A stretch of 64,000 nucleotides of DNA, taken from NCBI GenBank assembly GCA_016839165.1, contig CP069301.1, positions 1 to 64,000 on the forward strand. Reading direction: 5' to 3'. A model generated the notes under the pieces. The model had not been told where the DNA came from, did not search any database, and saw only the letters and a program-made list of their open reading frames with translations. Position numbers and translations under genes: made by a program. This document shows, piece by piece, positions 16,443-25,500 of the stretch. Within the stretch, counting starts at the first letter, position 1, and each line of letters opens with the position of its first letter. Source of the stretch: Bradyrhizobium sp. PSBB068. GTDB lineage: Bacteria; Pseudomonadota; Alphaproteobacteria; Rhizobiales; Xanthobacteraceae.

Positions 16443-17215
16443 ACACGATCGTCATCAACAATCAAAAGGGCGGCGTCGGCAAGACGACGCTTGCAGTGCA
16501 TCTGGCCTGGTTCATGGCGGAAGCTGGCCGCCGGGTTCTGATGATCGATGTTGATGCGCAGGGCAACGCGACAGATACGCTCAAGCAGCATACAGGGTCG
16601 ACCTCGGCGGCCGATCTCTTCAAGCCCGCGACTCGGCTTGTCGCTGGCGAAAACAACGGCATTACGCTGGCGCCGGCCGACAGCTCCCTGACGGATATCG
16701 ATCGCGGCAATGCTGCTGCCGTCATGACGCTGCAGCAGAATCTCGCCGATGCCGCCGAACGGTTCGATATCTGCGTGATCGACACTCCGCCGTCGCTTGG
16801 CCTTCGCAGCGTCGCCTGCCTGGTCGCCGCCTCTCATGTGCTGGCGCCAATTTACCTGGAAGATTATTCCGTAAAAGGCGTCAAAGGCCTGATGCAGACC
16901 GTGATCGGTGTTCAACGACGATACGGTCGCCAGGACACAACATTTCTCGGCCTGCTGCCTTCGAACTTCAATACCAAGTCGCCTCGCCAGCGAACGCATT
17001 TGGAGCAGTTATTGCGCGAAGCGGGCAAGTACGTGTTCCCAGGCCAGATTGTTGCAAGGGACGGCTATGCCGAAGCCGTGGCTGAGCGCGTGCCGGTCTG
17101 GAGCTTGAAACGCCGATCGGCGCAAGAAGCGGGTCGAGAAATCCGCGCGGTTCTCGCCAAGATCGCAGATCGGCTTGATCAGGAGACGACGAGTGACGCT
17201 CGATCTCAGCTTTAA
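16439..17215 (+). CDS. parA: ParA-type partition ATPase, second partition system
   Basis: This 258-residue ATPase opens with the deviant Walker motif INNQKGGVGKTTLAVHLAW and has VLMIDVDAQGNATD, CVIDTPPSLGLRS and the C-terminal GRQDTTFLGLLPSNFNTKSPRQRTHLEQLL. It lacks the N-terminal DNA-binding domain of RepA and is closer to the short IncC/ParA type. It is unrelated to the repA gene 3 kb upstream. It overlaps the start region of the parB gene by 23 bases. The ATG at 16439 is preferred because the protein then begins directly with the ATPase fold. Confidence 0.9.
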   Translation: MNTIVINNQKGGVGKTTLAVHLAWFMAEAGRRVLMIDVDAQGNATDTLKQHTGSTSAADLFKPATRLVAGENNGITLAPADSSLTDIDRGNAAAVMTLQQNLADAAERFDICVIDTPPSLGLRSVACLVAASHVLAPIYLEDYSVKGVKGLMQTVIGVQRRYGRQDTTFLGLLPSNFNTKSPRQRTHLEQLLREAGKYVFPGQIVARDGYAEAVAERVPVWSLKRRSAQEAGREIRAVLAKIADRLDQETTSDARSQL

Positions 17216-18179
17216 GGAACTCGTCGACGCTGCTGCAAACCCTAACGCAGCAAGTGGGCGACCGCTCTTAGTCGCGGTCGACTGCATTGACGAAGACCCC
17301 GATCAGCCACGCCGCAACTTCAGCGAACAGGAACTGGAGGAGCTTTCACAATCGATTGGCGAACATGGCGTGCTGCAACCCATCATGCTTCGCCGTTCCA
17401 ATGAGGTTGGACGATACGTAATCGTCATGGGTGCGCGCCGGTACCGTGCTGCGCAGCGCGCGGGGCTGCGTGAAATGCCCGCATTCGTTCAAGAAGTAGG
17501 TTTGCCGGATCGATACGCGCAGATGATCGAGAACATCCAGCGCGATGATTTGCGCGCGCCTGAGATCGCGGCGTTCATCGCAGATCGGTTGGGCGCCGGC
17601 GATACCCAGGCGGATATATCGCGCAAGCTAGGCAAGCCAAGAGACTGGGTGTCGCGCTACGCGTCGGTTCAAGGCATGCCAGGATTCCTCCGAGCGAGAC
17701 TTGAGGGAAGTTCGATCCGCGCTCTTTATGAACTCTACCAGGCCTGGCGCACGCATCCGGACGAGATCGAACGGCGATGTGTGACGCAGGACAGCTTCAC
17801 CGACGCGCAAGCTCGGCAACTGGCCCGAGACGTACGCGCCGCGGCCGATCGCGCCACTGCCCAGGACCAATCGCCTGCTGGACCGCCTCGATCCGAAAGA
17901 TGCGATCTCCTGCCGGAAGCAATTCTGCCAGGCATCGGTGCCAAAGGCCGAGAGGCAGCACCCGATAATCAACTGCCAAAAACTCGCCTCGTTTCACAAT
18001 CGAAGTCGGCAGCATCACTGGCAATCAGGGTTCGGTATCAGAACCGGATCGGACAGCTTGTTGTTGATCGGCTCGCGACGCAAGGCTCCCGTCACGCTGT
18101 GGTGTTGGTAGATGGTGCGGAGCACGCAGAAGAAGTTCCAGCGTCGGCGCTCACGATCGAGGAGATCCTGTCGAGATGA
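17193..18179 (+). CDS. parB: ParB/KorB-like DNA-binding protein, second partition system
   Basis: The 328-residue protein has the ParB N-terminal domain (DEDPDQPRRNFSEQELEELSQSIGEHGVLQPIMLRR, then GARRYRAAQRAGL and MIENIQRDDL) and a helix-turn-helix (TQADISRKLGKPRDWVSRYASV). It ends in a KorB-C-like SH3 segment (IRVRYQNRIGQLVVDRLATQGSRHAVVLVDG). KorB proteins combine partition with global repression. I chose GTG 17193 because AGGAG lies 8 bases upstream; an in-frame ATG at 17175 is possible. Its stop overlaps the next start (ATGA). Confidence 0.85.
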   Translation: MTLDLSFKELVDAAANPNAASGRPLLVAVDCIDEDPDQPRRNFSEQELEELSQSIGEHGVLQPIMLRRSNEVGRYVIVMGARRYRAAQRAGLREMPAFVQEVGLPDRYAQMIENIQRDDLRAPEIAAFIADRLGAGDTQADISRKLGKPRDWVSRYASVQGMPGFLRARLEGSSIRALYELYQAWRTHPDEIERRCVTQDSFTDAQARQLARDVRAAADRATAQDQSPAGPPRSERCDLLPEAILPGIGAKGREAAPDNQLPKTRLVSQSKSAASLAIRVRYQNRIGQLVVDRLATQGSRHAVVLVDGAEHAEEVPASALTIEEILSR

Positions 18180-18610
18180 ACTCGTTCGACACCTTCGCAG
18201 CCGCAGAGACAGACTACCGGCGTGCGGCGACGGAGCGACTTTCCCATCCGAAGGATGGCGCGTTAGCGCAGCAGCCGAAGGCCGAACGCGCTCCCCATAG
18301 CGCTGTAGTGAGGCCGCAGGCTGCTGGAAAGTCGCGGTCTACATCACCGACGATAGTTAGTGCCTTCGTTTCCTTTGCTGCCGACGGATCCGTGCTCGCG
18401 ATGGTTACCTCGTCAAAGGGGCGCCGCGGGCAGAATTTGGCAGAGAGGGCAGGGCTAGTCGATCATCGCTTCGCCGTGGCGAGCCCTGAACACAAAGCGT
18501 ATTGGTTTAAACCAACACCGAGGGGTACGTTTTTTCTTTTTCTAGTGCAGGATAGGCTTCGCGCCAGCGATGTATTACATCGCGATTGGGATTGGAGTGG
18601 ATGGCTCTGA
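18176..18610 (+). CDS. Small hypothetical protein overlapping parB
   Basis: The start overlaps the parB stop by four bases (ATGA), which argues for real translation. The 144-residue product has no motif I know. The N-terminal part looks like an ordinary soluble protein (FDTFAAAETDYRRAATERLSHP), while the C-terminal third runs across a partition palindrome, the candidate oriT and the mobC start. The true gene may be shorter or the frame may be partly fortuitous. Confidence 0.4.
   Translation: MNSFDTFAAAETDYRRAATERLSHPKDGALAQQPKAERAPHSAVVRPQAAGKSRSTSPTIVSAFVSFAADGSVLAMVTSSKGRRGQNLAERAGLVDHRFAVASPEHKAYWFKPTPRGTFFLFLVQDRLRASDVLHRDWDWSGWL
18502..18515. promoter_or_regulatory. Second-type partition site (copy 3)
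   Basis: TTGGTTTAAACCAA is a perfect 14-base palindrome with the same core as the two copies upstream of parA. It lies 320 bases after parB and just before the candidate oriT, so ParB binding could also regulate mobilisation. Confidence 0.65.
18547..18583 (-). other. Candidate oriT with MOBP-type nic motif and palindrome
   Basis: The minus strand reads TATCCTGC at 18554-18547, which fits the MOBP/VirD2 nick consensus YATCCTG|Y. Twelve bases away is a 17-base palindrome, GCGATGTATTACATCGC (18567-18583). Both lie directly upstream of mobC and the relaxase gene, the normal position of an oriT. Function is inferred from motif and location. Confidence 0.55.
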
Positions 18611-19119
18611 TCTCGCTTCGAATTCCCGACGAGGTAGCCGCGCGCTTGTCGGCGGTTGCGGCTTCCGAAGGCGGCAAGTCCGCCTTGTTGCGTCGCCTCA
18701 TCGCTGATGTGCTGAATGCATCGCCGGCGCGGATTGCGCCGTTACCGGTGGGCAGGCCGGAGAAAATCACCGTACGATTTCGGGAAAGCGAGATGCGGCA
18801 GCTCGCGGACACCGCACGCCAGCGCGGTATGACGCGAACCGGCTGGATTGTAGCCCTCGTACGCTCGCGATTGGGATCGCCGGTGCAGCATTCTCTCGAA
18901 GAACTTGCCGCGCTTCGCGCCATCGTCCGCGAGCTCAACCGGATCGGCGGTAACATCAACCAGATCGCGCGCGCCGCGAATACCAGCGTGCTGCAGGGCA
19001 GGGTGGTTGAGCCTGATCTCTCCGCAATCCGCGATGCCAGAACCGCGATCGACTTGGCACTCGCGCAATTGCTTGGCGCACTCGCTGGCAACGCCGATTA
19101 TTGGGAGACGCGGCGATGA
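18601..19119 (+). CDS. mobC: MobC-like relaxosome accessory protein
   Basis: The 172-residue protein begins with a ribbon-helix-helix-like segment (LISLRIPDEVAARLSAVAASEGGKSALLRRLI). It ends with the MobC signature (LEELAALRAIVRELNRIGGNINQIARAAN). MobC proteins bind oriT and help the relaxase nick the DNA. I start at ATG 18601, preceded by TTGGAG; a TTG at 18586 is open too. The end overlaps the relaxase start (ATGA), so both are made from one message. Confidence 0.85.
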   Translation: MALISLRIPDEVAARLSAVAASEGGKSALLRRLIADVLNASPARIAPLPVGRPEKITVRFRESEMRQLADTARQRGMTRTGWIVALVRSRLGSPVQHSLEELAALRAIVRELNRIGGNINQIARAANTSVLQGRVVEPDLSAIRDARTAIDLALAQLLGALAGNADYWETRR

Positions 19120-20192
19120 CCCGGCGTCGCTCGCCGCAGCAGGCTGACCCGCTCGTCGAATTGCCGCCGATCTCATATGTCTGGGAAACACCCAATCGGC
19201 GTCCCCGGCGCGCGGAATGGGACACGCCCGATCCTGCCGTTCCCCGGCGTCTCACGCCGGCGATGCGTGCAAAGCTCGAACGCATCGTGAGCCGAGTGCC
19301 GGAGGTGATGGTCAAGATCACCGGCCGCACCAAGGGCGTGGCGCATCTCAAATCGCACCTCGCCTACATTACCCGGAACGGCGAACTTGACGCCGAAACA
19401 GAGCAGGGCGCGGCGATGACGGGGAGAGTCGGATTGAAGGACCTGCAGCAACGCTGGGAGGACGATGCTGGTCTCGATGACAAGCGCCGCCGCGACGGAT
19501 CGCTTTCGATCAACATCATCCTGTCTATGCCGGCGGGAACTGACGCGGTTGCGGTCAAGGATTCGGCGCGGGCGTTTGCGATCGAAACCTTCGGGTACAA
19601 TCACGACTACGTCTTCGTCCAGCACCTCGACGACAAACACCCCCACGTCCATCTGACCGTTCAGTCTTTGGGCCATGACGGCCGGCGTCTAAACCCACGT
19701 AAGGCAGACCTTCAGGCCTGGCGCGAGCAGTTTGCCGGAGAGCTTCGGCTTCGTGGGATCGCGGCGGAGGCAACACCGCGACGAACCCGGGGACGAATTC
19801 GAAAAGCCGACCGCGGGGCGGTGCTGGCCTTGCGCAAGCGAAAGATTGCGCCCGAGGTCGATCGGCTAGCGCGGGAGGAGGTTCTCCGCGAGGTGAGGGG
19901 CGGCAAGACGACCGAACGACCTTGGGACGCCCGAATCCGGTCACGTCAGGACGCGATCCGGCAGCGATATCTCGACTACGCGGCTGAGCTGCAGCGCTCT
20001 GGGACGGCGCGCGATGACGCGCTCGCGCGACAGATCCGTCAATTCATCAAGGACATGCCCGCGATCGAAACCCGCCGGCATGTGTTGAAGAAGGAGCTTT
20101 CGGAGCTTGCCGATAGCCGGCGTCGCGGCACGGAGCAGGGCGTCAATATCGAACAGCGGGGTGATACGCGAGGCGACGAACGCAGCAAGTAA
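19116..20192 (+). CDS. MOBP-type relaxase (VirD2/TraI-like)
   Basis: This 358-residue relaxase would nick the plasmid at oriT and pilot the strand into the recipient. Motif I contains the presumed catalytic Tyr84 (HLAYITRNGEL), and the metal-binding motif III is QHLDDKHPHVHL with H170, H175, H177 and H179. The C-terminus is highly basic and helical. No type IV secretion or coupling protein gene is seen, so in this window the element looks mobilisable rather than self-transmissible. The start at 19116 overlaps the mobC stop. Confidence 0.87.
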   Translation: MTRRRSPQQADPLVELPPISYVWETPNRRPRRAEWDTPDPAVPRRLTPAMRAKLERIVSRVPEVMVKITGRTKGVAHLKSHLAYITRNGELDAETEQGAAMTGRVGLKDLQQRWEDDAGLDDKRRRDGSLSINIILSMPAGTDAVAVKDSARAFAIETFGYNHDYVFVQHLDDKHPHVHLTVQSLGHDGRRLNPRKADLQAWREQFAGELRLRGIAAEATPRRTRGRIRKADRGAVLALRKRKIAPEVDRLAREEVLREVRGGKTTERPWDARIRSRQDAIRQRYLDYAAELQRSGTARDDALARQIRQFIKDMPAIETRRHVLKKELSELADSRRRGTEQGVNIEQRGDTRGDERSK

Positions 20193-20220
20193 CCAACCGC
20201 GTGTCTGGGCCTGAAATCGG

Positions 20221-20595
20221 TCAACCACTATTTGGGCTATGCCGGATGGATCTGGAATTTGCCGCAACGGTCGATACGCCTGGAATATACCCAAGTTGCT
20301 GCTCCAGGGCGACCAGGGCTTGGCGGGCTACCTCCAATGTCGTGGTGGCCTTGTTCAGGGCGTCCCACGCTTCGTTCGATAGTGAGACCGCTGCCAGGCC
20401 GGTTTGAACCAGATTGTCTTTGACCGATGGTGAACAGTCTTCGAGGATTGCGCGTTCAAGATCGGGGAGCATCCGCGTGAGCGCTCGCTGCGCGGTAGCT
20501 TCCGTTTGTTCCTGCCTTTCAACCGTGGCGAGGGCTTTGCGATATTGCCCCAGCGCCTCGATGGTTTTCTTTTCAAGATCGGATTGGTCGCTCAA
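20221..20595 (-). CDS. Hypothetical helical protein
   Basis: I do not recognise this 124-residue protein. It is almost entirely predicted helix with coiled-coil character (SDLEKKTIEALGQYRKALATVERQEQTEATAQRALTRML). I place the start at TTG 20595, which follows GGGAGAG; the frame stays open up to another TTG at 20670. It converges on the relaxase gene and has no clear partner. Confidence 0.5.
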   Translation of the reverse strand: MSDQSDLEKKTIEALGQYRKALATVERQEQTEATAQRALTRMLPDLERAILEDCSPSVKDNLVQTGLAAVSLSNEAWDALNKATTTLEVARQALVALEQQLGYIPGVSTVAANSRSIRHSPNSG

Positions 20596-20846
20596 TGGCT
20601 TTCTCTCCCGATAGAATGTTCGAGCCACTAGATGCCACTTTGAAACAAACGAAGGTTTAACGCCGAGCAATTGAAGACATCAATTCTTGAACAGAAAACT
20701 GCTTGTCATCCCGCCTAAAAAACCTCTTCTGAAACGATCCCTATGGGACGGAACCTGAGAGGACTTCCAACCCGTACAATATCTGCTTTTTAGATAATCT
20801 GTAAATCCGATTATTTGTCTGCCCCTTGTTCTCTGGGGCAGAAAAA

Positions 20847-21095
20847 ATGCCACGAACGCTCCGATCTCCTCGGCAAAAGGCCCTGATCGCGCTGCTTATT
20901 GAGCAACGGAAGAAATCGGGTTTGACGCAAGCCCAGCTCGCAAAACGATTGCGGCGTTATCAATCTTTTGTGGCCACGGTCGAAAGTGGCCAGCGGCGCA
21001 TTGATGTCATTGAATTTCTGGATCTTGCAGAGGCCATCGGATTTGATCCGATCGATGCAATCAAAAAGCTTCGCGCGTCGGTTCGTTCTCAGTAA
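20847..21095 (+). CDS. XRE-family helix-turn-helix regulator
   Basis: The 82-residue protein is a single XRE domain: LRSPRQKALIALLIEQRKKSGLTQAQLAKRLRRYQSFVATVESGQRRIDVIEFLDLAEAIGFDP. It stands alone with no obvious toxin gene next to it; the broken hipA downstream is on the opposite strand. The ATG at 20847 matches the usual length of such regulators. Its target is unknown. Confidence 0.85.
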   Translation: MPRTLRSPRQKALIALLIEQRKKSGLTQAQLAKRLRRYQSFVATVESGQRRIDVIEFLDLAEAIGFDPIDAIKKLRASVRSQ

Positions 21096-21308
21096 TTGCA
21101 AGGCTCCCTTGGTTACCAGGTAGCAGAAGGAATTCTGGCTCGCGTAAGCGTATCGGCGGATGCAAACCGTTTGAATCGTGAGCGCACGTGCAAACCACGG
21201 ATCGCGGTTTGATCCGTTGCGGCGCGCTTTCACCCCTTGAATGAGCTATGATGAGCAGGACGGTCTTGAGCGGCGGCAGGTCGTCTTTCATCATGGGCCA
21301 AAGCCCCG
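21096..21308. other. Short gap without a gene
   Basis: No start with good context and no motif is visible between the XRE gene and the hipA remnant. Confidence 0.4.
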
Positions 21309-21690
21309 TCAGCGGGGCGTTTTCGCAGCAGCGGACTGGTCGTCCTCGTCTATCGAGTGACCTTGCACCATAGCTGGCCTGGTCTCCTTCACGAGCGTCA
21401 GTCGATCCCATCGTTCGATCAGCTTCTTGGCGAAATCCGGAGGCGTCGGAAGCTCGGGCAGGAGGCCCGGCCAGACGTCGAAGATTTCCCGCACCGTCTG
21501 CTTCACCTCGCGGACGACCAGTTCATTGTCGAGTCCCACGAGGCCCGCCAGCCGCTCGAAGCGGCGCAGGTTTACGACGGCGGGATCGACGGTCTTGCCG
21601 AATTGCAATGCCATGGAGTCGTCGCCGTAATAGAAGAAGGGGACGATATCGTAGGCCGGCGAAAGCGCTGCGTTGATGCCATCCGGCAGG
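21309..21690 (-). pseudogene. C-terminal remnant of a HipA-type toxin kinase
   Basis: The reading frame encodes only the end of a HipA-like kinase: ALSPAYDIVPFFYYGDD, MALQFGKTVD and a helical tail ending in FAKKLIERWDRL. The N-terminal domain and the ATP-binding and catalytic loops are missing. Upstream of about 21690 the frame loses any resemblance. It is a truncated gene, so no kinase activity is expected. Confidence 0.65.
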
Positions 21691-22277
21691 ATAGGCGTAG
21701 CGTCTGAAGCGCAACTGGCGGACGCGGTAACCGCCAACTTAGCGGCAGAAGACGCCCTCAAGAATTTTGGTCCGCTTTGGAGCGAAGCCGAAAGGCTCGA
21801 CGCTGAGCTGGCGGCAGCAAGGACCGAGCTTAGTGATGCGATGGAAACGTCGCTGCGAGCGGAAGCGGCACTGCGCGATCAAGCAAATGCGCTTGCTACG
21901 ATTAATCAGACTCTCGGTCAGACGGCAGAGTTACACCGCGCGACCACGGCGCAATTAAATATTCAATCTGGTCGCGTTCTTATTGCTGATCGGCTCAGGC
22001 ATGGGAGCGGCCTGGCCTCCCATTAGCGCCGCCCAATAGTATCAGGAGAAGCTGCCTGAGAATGCCGCCGAGAAGGGCGACATCTACCGGGTCCGCTGGG
22101 TATTTCACCTCCGCAACGAGGTGAAGATGTTCGACATCGCGCCGCCGCTCGAAGCCCGACTGCTATTGACGCCGACGACGTTCATGACGGCGCCGAGGTA
22201 CTATAACGACGGTAGCACTATTGCGAGTTCGCGTTCCCCGTGTCATCGTGATCAGCTCTCAACCTTGGACTTATGAT
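21673..22277 (+). pseudogene. Unrecognised gene fragments
   Basis: Two consecutive open stretches look like pieces of genes. The first (21673-22026) encodes an Ala/Glu-rich coiled coil (AERLDAELAAARTELSDAMETSLRAEAALRDQ). The second (about 22044-22277) encodes GDIYRVRWVFHLRNEVKMFDIAPPLEARLLLTP with no start codon in a sensible place. I cannot name either. They mark the left border of the defence cassette as a recombination-prone spot. Confidence 0.35.
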
Positions 22278-22491
22278 GCTATCCAAGCCCAAAAAAAGAC
22301 GCGCAAAGACCCGCGCTCGTGCGCCTGAGGGCAAACGACAGGTGCTGATCATCATGAACAAGGACGTCGTAAAGCTGGTTAAGGTCGCGGCCGTTGAAGA
22401 TGACATCAAGATGTCTCACGCCGTGGAAGAGGCGGTACGAGACTGGTTGGATAAAAGAAAGCGCGAAAAGGCGGCGCTTAACGCGGTCTAA
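22273..22491 (+). CDS. Small ribbon-helix-helix-type protein
   Basis: The 72-residue protein is basic and looks like an Arc/CopG regulator: a lysine/arginine-rich arm, then KRQVLIIMNKDVVKLVKVAAVEDDIKMSHAVEEAVRDWLDKRKREK. It ends 54 bases before the giant helicase gene on the same strand, so it could regulate that gene. The start has two adjacent ATGs (22273 and 22276) and no strong ribosome site. Confidence 0.65.
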   Translation: MMLSKPKKRRAKTRARAPEGKRQVLIIMNKDVVKLVKVAAVEDDIKMSHAVEEAVRDWLDKRKREKAALNAV

Positions 22492-22545
22492 ATTCGCAAT
22501 GGGGAGGCGGTTGGATTTGTTAGCCATGCATCGAGGGGTAATCCG

Positions 22546-25500
22546 GTGACCATCGCTGACGATTTGGGCGAGCAGGAACGCTTGACGGAGGTTTACGGAC
22601 GCCTCCGCCTGAAGCTGCTTGATCTCTCCAAAAAGAACCGGATGCTAAACTATAACCTCGGTAACAGGTCCAAGAGGCACCTGCAGATCGTCGACGAGGT
22701 GATGGACGAGATCTACAAGAAGTTGGCCGGCGATGACGCAACGCTTCGGATAGAGCCCCTGGATGAACCGGAAGACGTACCACCGGAAGAAAAAACTGAG
22801 GAGTTTATAGGCGCTCTCGAGCATGCGAAGGTCTCGAATCTGGAGTACCTGACGAAGTTAGAGGCGCTCGAAAGCGCCGGACGTGACGATGAATTGGCGT
22901 TGGCCAAACTCGAACGCGAGCTTCGCGACCACATCAGAAGCGAGTTCGGATTCTCTTCACGCCCAAAGAAGGCCGAAATAAACCGGGCGGATCTCGCCCG
23001 TCAGGCCGGCATCGATCCAAATTTCGAGCTCGGCCCCGTGAAGACAAAGGCCTCGCACAGTGACGGGGCGCTTCAGACGCTCAAGTTTCCAGACGAACTT
23101 GATCGGATTATGGGGAAGATAGTTGCCGATGCGAAGCTTGCGGAACAGGAAATGGGAATTTCAACCCTGTTTCTCTCGTTCGGTTTTCTCGAATGGTACG
23201 AGTCGGACGTATCCGACAAAAAGGCCTTCGCACCGTTGTTGCTTCTTCCGGTGACGGTAGACGTAAAAAAGCAATACGGGAAAAACACCTATTCGTTGTC
23301 GGCGAACGAGGGATCGGCGGAATCAAACCTCAGCCTCCAAAAGCTCCTCGAGACCAATGTCGCTTTTCACCGCAAGCTGCCGACGTTTGAAAACGGCGAC
23401 GAGGACGGTGTCGGCTCGATCGAGGCCTATTTCGACGGCGTCAGGGAAGCCATCACGGGGCTCGGACGATGGCAGATACATCGATGGATGGTCCTCGGCC
23501 ATTTTGCGTTCGGTAGATTTGCGGTATACGCGGATTTGAGCCCGGACAATTGGGCTGTGGATCCCGTTGATCATCCGCTTGTCGGGGCGATTTTGCGCGG
23601 GACCGACGCGACCGGAGACACGGGAGATGGCGCTCTGCTTCCGGGCGATCTGACGGACTACTCGATTGATGACCCGCAAATCGAGGCGCTCGCACCGTTT
23701 TTGATCCAAGACGCCGATGCGTCCCAGCATAGCGCCCTCATCGACGCGATGAAGGGCCATAATCTTGTGATCCATGGTCCGCCTGGGACGGGCAAGTCGC
23801 AGACGATCGCGAACATTATTGCGAATGGCCTGGCAGCGAACAAGACGATCCTCTTCGTGGCGGAAAAGCAGGCTGCGTTGGAGGTCGTGAAGCGTAGGCT
23901 TGGAAAAGCCGGGATCGGTGAGTTTTGCCTGGAGCTTCATTCGGACAAGGCTTCGCCCAAGGCGGTACTTGAAAGCATCGAGGAGCGGTTAAAAGTTCAG
24001 CCGATTGCGGTGCCGGCGGCGCCTGGTCGTTCACTGCATGAAAACAAGCTCGAGATTGCCAGGTACCTTGATGCCTTGCATGCTGTTCAGGCGAGCGGTC
24101 GGACCCCGTTTGACTTGATTTGGCAGGCACTGCGGGGATCGACCTTGAACTCGGTCGCCGTTGAAGCTCTCTCCGTTGTAAAGTTGCCGGTCGATTTGCT
24201 GAACAGCGCTGACAATCTTTCGCAAGTCGAAGCCGATCTTGGCCGATTTGCCGGCGACAGTGAAACGTTCTTGCGTTCGTTTGGGCATCCGGCAGAATCG
24301 CTCTGGAGCAAGGCCGGGTTGGGCAATGTCCAAAGCGTGCAGATTGATGATCTGCTTGCTTGCCTCGTCAAAATCGACGGGTCGGCGCGCCCGCTTTCTT
24401 CCTGCATCGTGGACAACTCCGACTTTGAAATCGGATCCATTGCCGACCTGCGAACAACTGTACGGGCTGGTGAGGCGCTTGATGACGGGCCCGTTCCCGA
24501 ACTGGTAGGAGTGGTTTCGCAGCTAGAGCCGGATCAGCTTGCGGAAGCTCTCAATGCGCAAAGAAAACTGGACGATGTCGTAAGGGCGCTTGCGGCCTAT
24601 CCGTCTATCGGAGCGCAGAGCGCCGGCGTGCTCCGGGCGGCGGTTGAACTCGGACGGATGCCGCTGCAGGAAATCTATTTTGAGGCCACGCCGGCGGGCC
24701 TGATCCGCATTGCCAACGAGACTGTCGAGAAGGACCTTCTGCTTAGGAATGCGATTGCGGAGTTTTCTCCGGTTCTCGAACTATTCAAGCTCAATGGAAA
24801 GTGCCCTGCGACATCGTTGGATGCGATTGCGAAAGCCGTTATCGCATCGACCAAGATATCTCAGGAGCACCGTTCCGCGCTCTACTTAAATCAGTCAGTA
24901 GACGAGGCCACGTTCGGGCCTCTTCGCGAGCGGTGGGTTTCCCTGATCGCGAAGGAGCGGGAATGGAGGCAGTATCTTTCTGCTTACGGGCGGGAAGCAT
25001 GGCCCGCCCCGGGCACGTTGAGGAGTGCGTCCGAACTTCTGAAAAAAGGCAATTTGGGTCGTGCGATGGCCGCGATAAGCGGATCCGCAAAGCCTGTTCG
25101 CGACCTCGTCGCCCGTTTGGGTCTGGCCGATTCGGAAAAGCCCGCCGATGATTTGGCAGCGCTGGCCATTCACGTCGACGCAATCGACGCATTCGAAGCA
25201 GGCGAAAGCGCAGAGCGTCTTCTTGCAACTAGCTGGCTCGGCCTGGATACTAAGTTCGATCTGATCGATTTTGGCATCCGGGTGCGGCGATACCTGACGG
25301 AGCAAGTCGGGCGCGATTTGATGCTACGCCTGCTTCAGGTTCCGCAGGAGTCCGTGCGGCGCCTTCATAACTTTGAAGCGCCGGCTACCAATTTGCGCAA
25401 AATCATATCGGCGCGAGCAGCCCGTCTTGATGACCGATCCGTCGATCTCACGATTGACATGCTGGACAACGAAATCCAGTTGATGCGCCGGGTCGTGGCT

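Noticed and set aside
20847..21690. A hipBA pair made of the XRE gene and the hipA remnant
   Set aside because: The two lie on opposite strands in convergent order, and hipA lacks its N-terminal and catalytic parts.
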